DNA of 64,000 nucleotides. Source: Porphyrobacter sp. CACIAM 03H1 (GTDB lineage: Bacteria; Pseudomonadota; Alphaproteobacteria; Sphingomonadales; Sphingomonadaceae). The stretch covers positions 2,666,764-2,730,763 of the forward strand of contig NZ_CP021378.1 of NCBI RefSeq assembly GCF_002215495.1, written 5' to 3'. This document shows positions 52,818-61,958 of the stretch, one piece after another (within the stretch, counting starts at the first letter, position 1; each line of letters opens with the position of its first letter). The notes beneath the pieces are model-generated. The model was given only the letters and a program-made list of their open reading frames with translations, did not search any database and was not told the DNA's origin. The position numbers and the translations under genes are program-made.

Positions 52818-54014
52818 TCAGCGCCGCATCGTGCCCGCCAGCAGGGCCGCGCTCCCCAGCGACAGGGCGGCGAACAGGACGAACAGCGCGCCGTAGCCGA
52901 ATTGCGGGACCAGCAGCACCGTCAGCCACGGCATCACCATGCCGGGCACGGTGTTGGTGAGGTTGAAAATCCCCAGATCGCGCCCGCGGTGTTGCGGGCG
53001 CGGGAGCACGCGCAGGGTCTGGCCCGAATGGAGCGAGAGGAAGATCGCCGCCGCAAGGCCGAACAGCACGTAGCCGGTGATCGCGAAGGCGAGGCTCTGC
53101 GCGAGCGCCATCACCAGCATTCCCGCCGCGCACGCCAGCGCGGCCGCCACCAGCGGCAGCACCGGACGCCCGTGGCGGTCCGACCAGCGCCCCGCCAGCA
53201 GCGAGAGCGGCACGGCCGAGACCAGCACCGCGCTGAAGATGTTGGCCGCGCCGTTCTCGGGATAGCCGGGCGAGAGCGAGCGCAGCCAGTAGAGCAGGAA
53301 GGCGAACATTCCGCCTTCCGCCACCTGCACCAGCAGCCGCGCCGTCCACATCCGCACCACCACCCGCTCGCGCGGCGGCAGCGGGGCCGGGGCCGGCGCG
53401 GGGGCGACCAGAGCCGGGCGCACCCGTCCACGGCCCAGCAGCACGGCGGGGAGCACCAGCGCGCTCACCAGCCCCGCCACCAGCACCAGCCGCGCGCCCG
53501 GTTCGACCAGCCCGACATGGGTCACCAGCGATCCTGCCAGCGCGCCGAGCGCAGGTGCCAGCGCCAGCGCCCCGCCCAGCTCGCCCTTCTGCTCGTCGGG
53601 GAAGCAGTCCCCCGCCCAGGCCATCAGAGGGGCGAGCATCAGGTTGAGCGCAACCTGCCAGACCATCACCAGCACGATCAGCTCGCGCACCGACCGCGCC
53701 TCGCCCACCGCCACCAGCAGGGCGCCCGATGCGGCGAGCCCAGCGAGAATCCACGGCCTGCGGGTGCGGCTCCGGTCGCTGAGGAAGCCGATGGCGATAT
53801 TGGCAAGGCTCGCCGCGCCCGCGCCGAGGAAGGTCACCTGCGCAAGCGCCGCGACGTCCTCGCCGCCCTGCAACTCGGCGATTCGCTGCGGCAGCAGGAC
53901 GGTGAGCAGCGGCACATAGGCAACCGCGCCCCCCGCGGCAGCGAGCGCGAACAGGGCAAGGAACCAGGCCGGCTGGCGTTCGGGCGGCTGCGCGAGGGTG
54001 TCGGGCGCGCTCAA
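52818..54014 (-). CDS. MFS sugar transporter
   Basis: A 398-residue major facilitator protein with about twelve membrane helices. The loop after helix 2 reads GFLSDRSRTRRPWILAG (a variant of the GxxxDRxGRR motif), and the central loop is proline/alanine-rich. The second half repeats the motif as GRWSDRHGRPVLPL. Context in a beta-glucan locus suggests uptake of glucose or short gluco-oligosaccharides across the inner membrane. It begins with TTG at 54014, overlapping the LacI stop (TTGA, 54011-54014), so regulator and transporter are translationally coupled. The substrate is inferred only from neighbours. Confidence 0.82.
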   Translation of the reverse strand: MSAPDTLAQPPERQPAWFLALFALAAAGGAVAYVPLLTVLLPQRIAELQGGEDVAALAQVTFLGAGAASLANIAIGFLSDRSRTRRPWILAGLAASGALLVAVGEARSVRELIVLVMVWQVALNLMLAPLMAWAGDCFPDEQKGELGGALALAPALGALAGSLVTHVGLVEPGARLVLVAGLVSALVLPAVLLGRGRVRPALVAPAPAPAPLPPRERVVVRMWTARLLVQVAEGGMFAFLLYWLRSLSPGYPENGAANIFSAVLVSAVPLSLLAGRWSDRHGRPVLPLVAAALACAAGMLVMALAQSLAFAITGYVLFGLAAAIFLSLHSGQTLRVLPRPQHRGRDLGIFNLTNTVPGMVMPWLTVLLVPQFGYGALFVLFAALSLGSAALLAGTMRR

Positions 54015-55063
54015 GCCCGGGCCGGGGCGAGCGCGGTCGAGGAGCGTTCGACCAGCGCGGCGGCGACCTCGATCACCCCGGCGCTTTCCCCCTCCCCGCG
54101 CGCGATCAGCTGTTCGACGGCGCGCGACACGGTCTCGGCGATCGGCTGGTCAATGGCGGTGAGTGGCGGCTGGGTGAAGCGCACAATCGGGGTGTTGTCG
54201 AAGGAGATCAGCGACAGGTCGCGCGGCACGGCAAGGCCGCGGTCGCGTGCGACCTCGAGCGCGGCGAGCGCCATCTGGTCGGACGAGGCGATGATCGCGG
54301 TCAGATCGGGATTGCGGTCGAGCAGCGCACGCGCCGCGCGGGTGCCGCTCTCGTAGCCGAAATCGCCCACCTCCAGCAGGCCCTCGTGCGGCAGCCCGGC
54401 TTCGGCGAGCGCGCGCTTCCAGCCCTCGATCCGCCAGCCCGACAGGCTGTAGGCCGAGGGCCCGGCGATCATCGCGATCCGCCGGTGGCCGAGCGCGGCA
54501 AGGCGGGTGGTGGCGAGATGGGCCGCGCCGTCGTCGCCCATCGTCAGCCGGATGCCCGGTCCCGGCGCGTCCGATCCGATCCTGGCGAAGGGGATTCCCC
54601 GCTCTGCCAGCAGCGCGGTGATCAGCCGGTTTTCCGAGTGCGGCGGCGTGAGGATCACCCCGTCGGGCTGGAGCGCCGAGAGCGCGGCGCCAAGCTCGCG
54701 CTCGACGTGGTCGGAATGGGTGTCGACCAGTTCCACCATCATCCGGTAGCCGTGCTTCGAGCAGGTCAGGATCCCGCCCAACAGCATCTGGTCGACCCAG
54801 TCCGTGCCCCGCCGCTCGCGCCAGTCGGCAAGGGTGCGCTCGCGGTCGTTGATGGCGAGGATGATGTAGGAGCGCGAACCGCTCATCCGCTGGGCGGCAA
54901 GCGAGGGGACATAGCCCAGACGCTCGATCGAGGCGCGCACCTTGTCGCGCAGCTGCGGACGCACATTTGGGCCGCCGTTGACCACGCGGCTCACCGTCTG
55001 GAGCGAGACGCCCGCATCCTCGGCCACGTCCCTGATCGTGACTGTCTTGCGCACCCGCGCCAT
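54011..55063 (-). CDS. LacI-family transcriptional regulator
   Basis: A 350-residue LacI/GalR repressor. The N-terminal helix-turn-helix and hinge run from residue 8 to about 55 (VTIRDVAEDAGVSLQTVSRV, then hinge YVPSLAAQRMSG). The rest is the periplasmic-binding-protein-like effector domain, with SDQMALAALEVARDRGLAVP and LSLISFDNTPIVRFTQPPLT. It should bind a sugar derived from beta-glucan. Two 18-bp palindromes of LacI type, at 52746 and 59436, flank the locus and are the likely targets. It lies 21 bp after the GH16 gene and overlaps the MFS gene by 4 bp, so it is probably cotranscribed with the genes it controls. Confidence 0.92.
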   Translation of the reverse strand: MARVRKTVTIRDVAEDAGVSLQTVSRVVNGGPNVRPQLRDKVRASIERLGYVPSLAAQRMSGSRSYIILAINDRERTLADWRERRGTDWVDQMLLGGILTCSKHGYRMMVELVDTHSDHVERELGAALSALQPDGVILTPPHSENRLITALLAERGIPFARIGSDAPGPGIRLTMGDDGAAHLATTRLAALGHRRIAMIAGPSAYSLSGWRIEGWKRALAEAGLPHEGLLEVGDFGYESGTRAARALLDRNPDLTAIIASSDQMALAALEVARDRGLAVPRDLSLISFDNTPIVRFTQPPLTAIDQPIAETVSRAVEQLIARGEGESAGVIEVAAALVERSSTALAPARA

Positions 55064-55084
55064 GGTTCCTGCGCCCCTGTCCGC

Positions 55085-56062
55085 CTAGCGCATGCAGGCG
55101 CGACCCGTGTGGGGATCGCTGCCGCAGCGATAGACCCTGATCCAATCGATTGCGAATTGCGCGGGAAAGCTCTTCGCGGCAAGCCCCTTGGCGTTGTTTT
55201 CTTCCGACAATCGCCCGCCCACCGCAAGATTGGCCATGATGTAGAAGGGCTGGTCGAAGGGTGCGGCCGGGTTGCCCTTCGCGGCCGGGGCTGCGGTGCT
55301 CCACTGGTCGGCGGTGACGGTGAGGTGCACCCGGTCATCCACCAGGAAGCGGATCAGCCCCTCGCCCCATTCGACAGCATAGACGTGGAAATCCTCGGAC
55401 GGCAGCGCGAGATCGGGCAAGGCCGTGCGGCTGTCGACGAAGCGGTTCTTCGGTGCGAAGTCGCCGAAATGGAGCGCGCTGATGGTGCGGTTCTCGCCCC
55501 TGCCGCCCTCGCAGGCCTTGCACTTCGCCCCTATGTTGACCGCCTCGAGAATGTCGATCTCGCCCGAGCGCGGCCAAGGGCCGTAGGCGGGATCGTCCGG
55601 CATCATCCACACCGCAGGCCAGGTCCCCTGCCCCGGCGGCACCTTGGCGCGCACCTCGATCCGGCCATAGCGCCACGCGTGCTTGCCGATCGTGCGCACC
55701 TTGCCCGAGGTGTAGGCTTGGGTGAGGCGCGGGTTCGGATTTTCGGCGATCTCGGGCGGGCGCGCAGGGCCGGTGAAACGCTCCTTACGCGCCTTGAGGA
55801 GCAGAAGCCCCTTCTCGACCGCGATGTTCTCGGGCCGGTCGGTGTAACACTGCCGCTCGTTGTTTCCCCCGCCCCAGCACGAGACCTCGGGGGTCCACCT
55901 GGTGCGGTCGAGCGCCTCGCCCTCGAACTCGTCGGCCCAGACAAGTTCCCAGCCCGCGCCTTCCAGCGGGGCGGTGACGAGCGGTGCCTGCGGGGGCGCC
56001 GCCCCAAGGAGCAGCAGGGCCGCCGCCAGCATTCCCGCCTTGGGCAGCCCTGCAATCGTCAT
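55085..56062 (-). CDS. GH16 endo-beta-glucanase (laminarinase-like)
   Basis: A 325-residue glycoside hydrolase family 16 enzyme. A signal peptide (hydrophobic core 10-22) is followed by the beta-jelly-roll. The catalytic ExDxxE is GEIDILE, with nucleophile Glu168, Asp170 and acid/base Glu173, and YGRIEVRAKVPPGQGTWPAV precedes it. The fold start WELVWADEFEG and aromatic residues such as the NNERQCYTDRPEN block fit the laminarinase-type subgroup cleaving beta-1,3 or mixed beta-1,3/1,4 glucan. A CGSDPHTGRAC tail could form a disulfide. It lies 10 bp after the TonB receptor gene, so endo-cleavage and import are coexpressed. Confidence 0.92.
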   Translation of the reverse strand: MTIAGLPKAGMLAAALLLLGAAPPQAPLVTAPLEGAGWELVWADEFEGEALDRTRWTPEVSCWGGGNNERQCYTDRPENIAVEKGLLLLKARKERFTGPARPPEIAENPNPRLTQAYTSGKVRTIGKHAWRYGRIEVRAKVPPGQGTWPAVWMMPDDPAYGPWPRSGEIDILEAVNIGAKCKACEGGRGENRTISALHFGDFAPKNRFVDSRTALPDLALPSEDFHVYAVEWGEGLIRFLVDDRVHLTVTADQWSTAAPAAKGNPAAPFDQPFYIMANLAVGGRLSEENNAKGLAAKSFPAQFAIDWIRVYRCGSDPHTGRACMR

Positions 56063-56072
56063 GTCCGGTTCC

Positions 56073-59000
56073 CTAGAAGTCGAAGCGCGCGAGGAAGGTG
56101 AAGCGCCGGTCGTTGCGGAACGCCGACCTTTGCACCCGCGTTCCGTCGAAGTCGATCACCTGGCTGGTGCGGAACACCTCGTCGAGCAGGTTCACCCCCT
56201 GCACCCCGAGCTTCACCCCGTCCATCACGGTGACGAAGATCGACGCGTCGAGCTGCCCGGTCTCCTCGCCCCAGATCGGCGAGAAGGGGAAGATGTCGTC
56301 GCGCGGGGTGATCAGGAAGGCCGAGCGCCAGTTGTAGGCGGCGCGCATCGACAGCCAGTCCTTCTCGTAGAACAGCACCGCGTTGACGGTGTGCTTGGAG
56401 ATCCCGGCGAGCGGCTGGAAGGCCGCGAAGTCGCCCTGGTTGTTGGCGAGGTTCGTGTTCCGGAAATCGCTGCCGTCGACATAGGTGTAGGTCAGCTGCG
56501 TCCCGAGCCCGCTGAGAACGCCGGGCAGGAAATCGTAGGTCTGCTGATAGCCGATCTCGACGCCCTTCATGGTGCCGTCCTGGCGGTTGTCGGGGCCGTT
56601 GACCTCGACATCGAGATCGAGCCCGCCGGGGCTGACGAAGTTGACCAGATCGACCCCGTTGTTGACGATCCCCTTGATGTCCTTGACGAAGCCCGAGATC
56701 GTCAGCGAGCCGACGCGGTCGAAATACCATTCGAGCGAAAGGTCGTAGTTCCAGCTTTCGATCGGCCGCAGGTTGCGGTTGCCGGTGAACAGCTGAAACA
56801 GCGGCCCGGTCTCCAGCGTCCCTTCGGAGCGCAGGTCGCCCGTGTTGTCGCCGATCCCGCCGCCCGAGCGGAAGGCCGCGAGGTCGGGGCGCGAGATGCC
56901 CTTGGAAACGGCGGCGCGGAACAGCAGGCCGTTGCCGGTGTCGAGCAGGGCGTTGAAGCTCGGCAGCCAGTTCTCGAAGGTCACCGCGCGGTCGTCGAGC
57001 ACGATCTCGCCGGTGTGCGCCGCCGCGAATTCGGCAAGGCGGCCCTGCGAGAGGCTGCAGAAGGCCGGGCGCTGGTCGGCCGGGAGCTGCTGGGCGCGGC
57101 CGCAGGCGGCGGTCACTTCGGAAAGCTGCGCCACCCCGTCGCCGTTGCCGCCCGCGGTGGGATCATCGAAGAAGAACGGGTTGGGGAAGCCCACCAGCCC
57201 TGCCGCGACCACCTCGGTCTCGACATAGCGCAGGCCGAAATTGCCCGAGAGCTTCCAGCCGTTGCCGAACTCCGTGCCATAGTCGACCCGGGCGTAGGCG
57301 GCCTTGGTGGTCTCGGCCACGGTGCTGATCTCGGGCGTGCAGAACGGATCGCAGGGCGTGCTCTCGCCGGTGATCGAATTGAAGAAGGTGCGGTTGTTGA
57401 CCCCGAAGAAGGGGTTGGGCGTCTGCGAGAAGGTGTTGATCAGCCCCGCCTGACGCGCGGAATCGCCCGCAAGATATTCCTTCAGGAAGCTGTCCGCCCC
57501 GAAGAAGTGCGCCCCGCCCGGCAGCGGCGCAGGGGCATTGCCGCGCTGGAAGCCGTTGTCGAACGGCGCGCGCAGATTGGCGAAGGCCGGGAAGTCGTCG
57601 ACGAAGGCACCGCCGCCGATCGCGAATTCCTGCCCCGGCAGACCGGTGAAATAGCGGCCCGGCTGGAACCCGCCCGTGGCGGCGCAGCCCGGCCCGGCAT
57701 TCCACGGGGCGCAGCCGGCGCGCCCGGCCCAGGGCGCCGAGAGGTTGCCCCAGGTGCTGAAATTGGTGTCGCGCGTGGTCTGGTCGCGCTCCGACCAGCG
57801 GGCGCCGAACTTGACCTGCTTGAAGAAGCCGTCTTCCGAGATGTCGTATTCGGCATCGAAGCGCAGCGTGTCGAGATCGCCCTCGTTGCGTGCGATGCTG
57901 TCGAGCAGGAACCAGTAATAGGTGTTGCGCCCCGAGGTGAAGTAGTCCGCCGGCGCCCCGGGAGGAGCGAGGAACTGCACCTGCGGCACCTTGCCGCTCA
58001 TGTCGAGGTCGATGTTCGCCCAGGTCGACATGGTGCCGATGATCGAATCCTGCCGGAGGTCGGATTCGATGTGCTGGGCCTCGAAATTGACGCGGAAGCG
58101 ATCGGTGATGCTCCAGTCGATGTCGATCGAGAGATCCTGCGTCATCGCTTGCGTCTCGCGCTCGAAGCGAAGCAGTTCGAGCGGGATGCCGCCGCGACCG
58201 AAGGGGTTGGCATAGGCATCGCCGATGCGCTGGCTCAGCACGCCGCGCTGGAAGATGCCGTTGCTGTCGAATTCCCAGGTGCTGCCCGCCGCCGGGACGG
58301 GGAACAGCGCATCGTCGTTGACGAGCGCGATCGCCGCGTTTTCCTTGGTGAAGAAGGTGGTGTCGGCGCGCAGCCATTCGGCGGTGACGACGAAATTGCG
58401 GTCGGGGCTTTCGTACTGGATGATGCCCGAGATCGCCTCACGGTCACGCTCGAGATCGGTGGTGCGCACGCCAGCGCCCTTGGGCACGACCAGCGCGCCG
58501 GCGGGCGGGAAGTTGTCGGGACCGAACACCGGCGCGCCACCGAAGCCGCCGCTGCCCACCGGCCGCACGCGCAGGCACGCGCCGGTGAGGTTGTTCGCGC
58601 GGTAGCAGGGATCGCCGACCTGCGATGCGTCGGTGCGGCTGATCAGCTCTGAGCGCGCATAGCCGAACTGGACGCCGAGCGTGCCCGCGTCGGTTTCCCA
58701 GGTCGTCGATCCGAGCACCGAACCGCCGGGCGACCACTTTTCGGCAAGGTCGCCGACGTTAGCCTCGATCGTGCCGGCGATATGCGTGCCGGGCCGGTCG
58801 AGCGGCTTGCGGGTGACGAGGTTGACTGTCCCCGCGATCCCGCCCTCGACCATGTCGGCGGTGAGGTTCTTGAACACCTCGACCCGGCCGAGCAGTTCGG
58901 GCGAGACCTCGTTGAAGTTGAGAACGGTCCCACCATTGGCCGAGAAGATGTCGCGGCCATTGAGTTCCGAGCGCACGAAGTTGAGGCCGCGGATGATCAC

Positions 59001-59360
59001 GCCGGTGCCTTCGACCGAGAAGCGGTCCGGGTCGGAAGGCTTCTCGAAGCGGCCGATATTGACGCCGGGCACGCGCTGGAGGGCTTCGGCCACGGAGCGG
59101 TCGGGCAGCGCGCCGATGTCCTCGGCGGTGATCACGTCGACGAAGGTGTCGGCATCGCGCTTGATGTTCTGGGCCGACTGCAGCGAGGCGCGGAAGCCGG
59201 TGACGACGATGGTGGATTCGTCCTCCTCGGCGGCGGGCGCTTCGGCCTCCGGTTCGCCCGAATCCTGCGCCAGCGCGGGGCTGGCGGCGGCGATCGCCAG
59301 TGCGGAGGCGGTGCCGAGGGCGAACAGGCGCCGGCGCGGCGCAGGCTGTGCGATGGTCAT
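56073..59360 (-). CDS. TonB-dependent receptor, candidate beta-glucan oligosaccharide transporter
   Basis: A 1095-residue TonB-dependent receptor of the large carbohydrate-type class common in Caulobacter, Xanthomonas and sphingomonads. Signal peptide to about residue 31 (PALAQ), TonB-box-like STIVVTGFRASLQSAQNIKR at about 49-68, plug with ITAEDIGALPDRSVAEALQR and RVPGVNI, GLNFVRSELNGRDIFSANGG and VFKNLTADMVEGGIAGTVNL, then the barrel ending LARFDF. It is the first gene of the unit running through GH16, lacI and MFS. Its promoter region carries a LacI-type palindrome. Import of gluco-oligosaccharides is inferred from the neighbours. Confidence 0.92.
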   Translation of the reverse strand: MTIAQPAPRRRLFALGTASALAIAAASPALAQDSGEPEAEAPAAEEDESTIVVTGFRASLQSAQNIKRDADTFVDVITAEDIGALPDRSVAEALQRVPGVNIGRFEKPSDPDRFSVEGTGVIIRGLNFVRSELNGRDIFSANGGTVLNFNEVSPELLGRVEVFKNLTADMVEGGIAGTVNLVTRKPLDRPGTHIAGTIEANVGDLAEKWSPGGSVLGSTTWETDAGTLGVQFGYARSELISRTDASQVGDPCYRANNLTGACLRVRPVGSGGFGGAPVFGPDNFPPAGALVVPKGAGVRTTDLERDREAISGIIQYESPDRNFVVTAEWLRADTTFFTKENAAIALVNDDALFPVPAAGSTWEFDSNGIFQRGVLSQRIGDAYANPFGRGGIPLELLRFERETQAMTQDLSIDIDWSITDRFRVNFEAQHIESDLRQDSIIGTMSTWANIDLDMSGKVPQVQFLAPPGAPADYFTSGRNTYYWFLLDSIARNEGDLDTLRFDAEYDISEDGFFKQVKFGARWSERDQTTRDTNFSTWGNLSAPWAGRAGCAPWNAGPGCAATGGFQPGRYFTGLPGQEFAIGGGAFVDDFPAFANLRAPFDNGFQRGNAPAPLPGGAHFFGADSFLKEYLAGDSARQAGLINTFSQTPNPFFGVNNRTFFNSITGESTPCDPFCTPEISTVAETTKAAYARVDYGTEFGNGWKLSGNFGLRYVETEVVAAGLVGFPNPFFFDDPTAGGNGDGVAQLSEVTAACGRAQQLPADQRPAFCSLSQGRLAEFAAAHTGEIVLDDRAVTFENWLPSFNALLDTGNGLLFRAAVSKGISRPDLAAFRSGGGIGDNTGDLRSEGTLETGPLFQLFTGNRNLRPIESWNYDLSLEWYFDRVGSLTISGFVKDIKGIVNNGVDLVNFVSPGGLDLDVEVNGPDNRQDGTMKGVEIGYQQTYDFLPGVLSGLGTQLTYTYVDGSDFRNTNLANNQGDFAAFQPLAGISKHTVNAVLFYEKDWLSMRAAYNWRSAFLITPRDDIFPFSPIWGEETGQLDASIFVTVMDGVKLGVQGVNLLDEVFRTSQVIDFDGTRVQRSAFRNDRRFTFLARFDF

Positions 59361-59555
59361 GATCTTTTGTCTCTCCCCATGCCGCGCGACAGTTTCGTGC
59401 CTGACGCTGCGGTTTGCCCTTCTTTCCTAGCGCATCTTGTGAGCGTTCTCAAGACTTGTAATCTGCGGTTCATATTGCATTCTGGCAACACTGGGCGCGA
59501 GCGCAGAACGCCTGCCGACAGGGCCCGCAGAGGCCCGCTGGGAATCGAGGAAAAC
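59361..59555. promoter_or_regulatory. divergent promoter region of the beta-glucan locus
   Basis: 195 bp between the TonB receptor (minus) and the halogenase (plus). Plus-strand promoter candidate: TTGTGA (59437-59442), 16-base spacer, TAATCT (59459-59464). Minus-strand candidate: TTGCCA (complement of 59483-59488) with an 18-base spacer to AGATTA. The operator at 59436-59453 overlaps the first and lies just downstream of the second, so one repressor could block both. Confidence 0.5.
59436..59453. promoter_or_regulatory. LacI-type operator in the receptor/halogenase divergent region
   Basis: CTTGTGAGCGTTCTCAAG, an 18-bp palindrome with 7 of 9 symmetric pairs around a central CG. The right half CGTTCTCAAG agrees with the inverted left half of the GH3 operator at 52746-52763; combined consensus CTTGAGAACGTTCTCAAG. 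Confidence 0.72.
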
Positions 59556-61067
59556 GTGGCAATCGAACGCATTATCATCGTCGGCGGCGGCACGGCCGGG
59601 TGGATGGCAGCCGCCGCCCTGTCGCGTATCAAGGCCGGGCGGCCTGTGGAAATCACGCTGATCGAATCCGAGGCGATCGGCACGGTCGGCGTCGGCGAGG
59701 CAACGATTCCACCCTTCGTCGGCTTCAACCGGCTGCTCGGGATCGACGAGGCAGAGATGCTTGCAGCCGTCGGCGGCACCTTCAAGCTCGGCATCCAGTT
59801 CGAGAACTGGGGCAAGCTGGGCGACAGCTACATCCACCCCTTCGGCGCCTATGGCTACACGATGGGCGGGATCAGCTTCCACCACGTGTGGCACCGGATG
59901 CAGGCCGGCGGAGACAGGCGGCCGATCCAGGTCTTCAACCTCGAGACGATGGCCGCCGCCTTCGGCAAGTTCGCCCGCACCGAGGACTACAAGCGCGACG
60001 ATCTGCCCCCGGTCAATTACGCCTATCACCTCGACGCGGGCCGCTATGCCGCCTTCCTGCGCCGGCTCGCCGAAAGCCGCGGCGTGGTGCGGCAGGAGGG
60101 CAAGGTCGCCGATGTCCAGCTGGACGGGGAGAGCGGCTTCGTCACCGGCGTCACGCTCGACGATGGCCGCGCCTTCGCGGGCGACCTGTTCATCGACTGC
60201 TCGGGCTTCCGCGGCCTCCTGATCGAGCAGGCGCTGAAGACCGGATACGACGACTGGAGCCACTACCTGCCCTGCAACCGTGCCGTCGCTCTGCCCTGCC
60301 TGCGCGAGGACGGCAGCCCGCCCCCGCCCTTCACCCGCGCCACCGCGCACTCTGCCGGCTGGCAATGGCAGGTGCCGCTCCAGCACCGGAACGGTAACGG
60401 CCATGTCTACTGCTCGGCCTATATGGAGGACCAGCAGGCGCTCGACATCCTGCTGGGCAACATCGCGGGCAAGCCACAGGCCGAGCCCAACTGGCTGCGC
60501 TTCGTCACCGGGCGGCGCAAGAAGTTCTGGAACCGCAACGTCGTCGCGCTGGGCCTTGCGGCCGGCTTCATGGAGCCGCTCGAATCGACCTCGATCCACC
60601 TCATCAACACCGGGATCGACAAGCTGATCTCGCTGCTGTCGCTCGACGGGATAACGCAGGTGCAGGAGGACACCTTCAACCGCCTCACGGGCCGCGAATA
60701 TGCCCGCATCCGCGACTTCCTGATCCTCCACTACAACGCCACGCAGCGCACCGATTCCGACTTCTGGAACCATCTCCGCACGATGCCGGTGCCCGACACG
60801 CTGACCGAGAAGGTCGAGCTGTTCCGCGCCAACGGCCAGATCTTCCGGGAGGAGGACGAGCTCTTCACCGAAACCAGCTGGGCGGCGGTGATGATGGGAC
60901 AGGGCATCCAGATGGGCGGCCACAACGCCATGGCCGACGCGCTCGATCCGGTGACGACCGCGAAGGAAGTCAACGAAATGGAGCAATCGATCCGCTGGCT
61001 GGTCCAGCACATGCCCGGGCACGGCGATTACCTGAAGCGCTATTGCCCCGCACCTATGGCCGCGTGA
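59556..61067 (+). CDS. flavin-dependent tryptophan-halogenase-family protein
   Basis: A 503-residue FAD-dependent halogenase homologue. FAD-binding GGGTAG at residues 10-15; the catalytic lysine position is Lys77 in GGTFKLGIQFENW; the WxWxxP motif is GWQWQVP at 268-274; and the EPLESTSIHL block at 340-349 supplies the glutamate near the active site. All hallmark residues of tryptophan 5-, 6- or 7-halogenases are present, so it may be active on indole-type compounds. Genes of this class repeatedly accompany TonB receptors in alphaproteobacteria and xanthomonads, where their role is unclear. GTG 59556 with GAGG upstream is chosen; the divergent operator suggests coregulation with the glucan genes. 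Confidence 0.88.
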   Translation: MAIERIIIVGGGTAGWMAAAALSRIKAGRPVEITLIESEAIGTVGVGEATIPPFVGFNRLLGIDEAEMLAAVGGTFKLGIQFENWGKLGDSYIHPFGAYGYTMGGISFHHVWHRMQAGGDRRPIQVFNLETMAAAFGKFARTEDYKRDDLPPVNYAYHLDAGRYAAFLRRLAESRGVVRQEGKVADVQLDGESGFVTGVTLDDGRAFAGDLFIDCSGFRGLLIEQALKTGYDDWSHYLPCNRAVALPCLREDGSPPPPFTRATAHSAGWQWQVPLQHRNGNGHVYCSAYMEDQQALDILLGNIAGKPQAEPNWLRFVTGRRKKFWNRNVVALGLAAGFMEPLESTSIHLINTGIDKLISLLSLDGITQVQEDTFNRLTGREYARIRDFLILHYNATQRTDSDFWNHLRTMPVPDTLTEKVELFRANGQIFREEDELFTETSWAAVMMGQGIQMGGHNAMADALDPVTTAKEVNEMEQSIRWLVQHMPGHGDYLKRYCPAPMAA

Positions 61068-61160
61068 GGCAGAGCGGGGGCGGTTCCTTGACAAACCCGG
61101 GCCGTGGCTGAAAGGGGCGAGCATACCCCTCCCCGCCCCCTCCCGAGGTCTTACCTGCCC

Positions 61161-61958
61161 ATGACTGACGCTCCGCAAGGCTGGACTGCGCTGGTGCTGG
61201 CCGGCCAGCGCCCGGGCGTGGACAGGCTCGCGGCGCATTTCGGGCGCGAGGCCAAGGCGCTGATCCCGGTCGCGGGCGAACCGATGCTCGCGCGGGTGGT
61301 GCGCGCGCTTGCGGATGCGCCGCAGATCGCGCGGATCATCATCATGGCGCAGGATGCGTCCGCTCTTGTCGCCGATCCCGCCGTCGCGAAGGCGGCCGGC
61401 GATACCCGGATCGACGCGCGGCGGTCGGGCCGCACCATCAGCGGATCGGTGCTGGATGCGGTGAACGATCCCGCCATCGGCCTGCCGGTGCTCGTCACCA
61501 CCGCCGACAATGTCATGCTGACCCCCGCGACCGTCGCCGAATTCCTGGCTGCAGCGGGCGCGGGCGACGTCGGGGTGGCGATGGTCGAGCGCGGGAACCT
61601 CGAACGTGCGGTTGGCTCGAACCGGCGCACTTGGCTGACGTTTCGGGACGGCGCTTTCACCGGGGCCAATCTCTTCGCCCTCACCGGCACCTCTGCGGTC
61701 AATGCCTTGAGGTTTTGGGAGCGGGTCGAGCAGGACCGCAAGTCCGTGCCTCGCCTTGCCGCCCATTTCGGCCCCTTGCTGATGGTGCAGCTGCTGCTGC
61801 GGCGCCTGACGCTCGCCGATGCCATCGCGGCGGCCGGGCGCAAGCTCGGCGCCTCGGCCGCGCCGTTGCTGCTTTCGGACGGGCGCATGGGCGTCGATGT
61901 CGACAAGCCCGAGGATCACGCGCTGGCGGAGCGCCTGCTGGCAGACGGGCGCGCATGA
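61161..61958 (+). CDS. MobA-like nucleotidyltransferase
   Basis: A 265-residue nucleotidyltransferase of the MobA/GT-A-like NTP-transferase class. The nucleotide loop is LVLAGQRPG at residues 11-19, followed by FGREAKALIPVAGEPMLARV with the lysine that contacts phosphate, and TTADNVMLTP near 113 as the metal-binding acidic position. The C-terminal VDVDKPEDHALAERLL block is usual for such enzymes. Coupling to a CDP-glycerol-glycerophosphotransferase-like gene (ATGA, 61955-61958) suggests that it makes a CDP- or other NDP-activated precursor for it. ATG 61161 is preferred over the open extension by the fold start. Confidence 0.75.
   Translation: MTDAPQGWTALVLAGQRPGVDRLAAHFGREAKALIPVAGEPMLARVVRALADAPQIARIIIMAQDASALVADPAVAKAAGDTRIDARRSGRTISGSVLDAVNDPAIGLPVLVTTADNVMLTPATVAEFLAAAGAGDVGVAMVERGNLERAVGSNRRTWLTFRDGAFTGANLFALTGTSAVNALRFWERVEQDRKSVPRLAAHFGPLLMVQLLLRRLTLADAIAAAGRKLGASAAPLLLSDGRMGVDVDKPEDHALAERLLADGRA

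Noticed and set aside
59427..61919. Minus-strand open frame of about 830 codons opposite the halogenase
   Set aside because: Antisense of two well-supported genes and of the operator region; no domain features.
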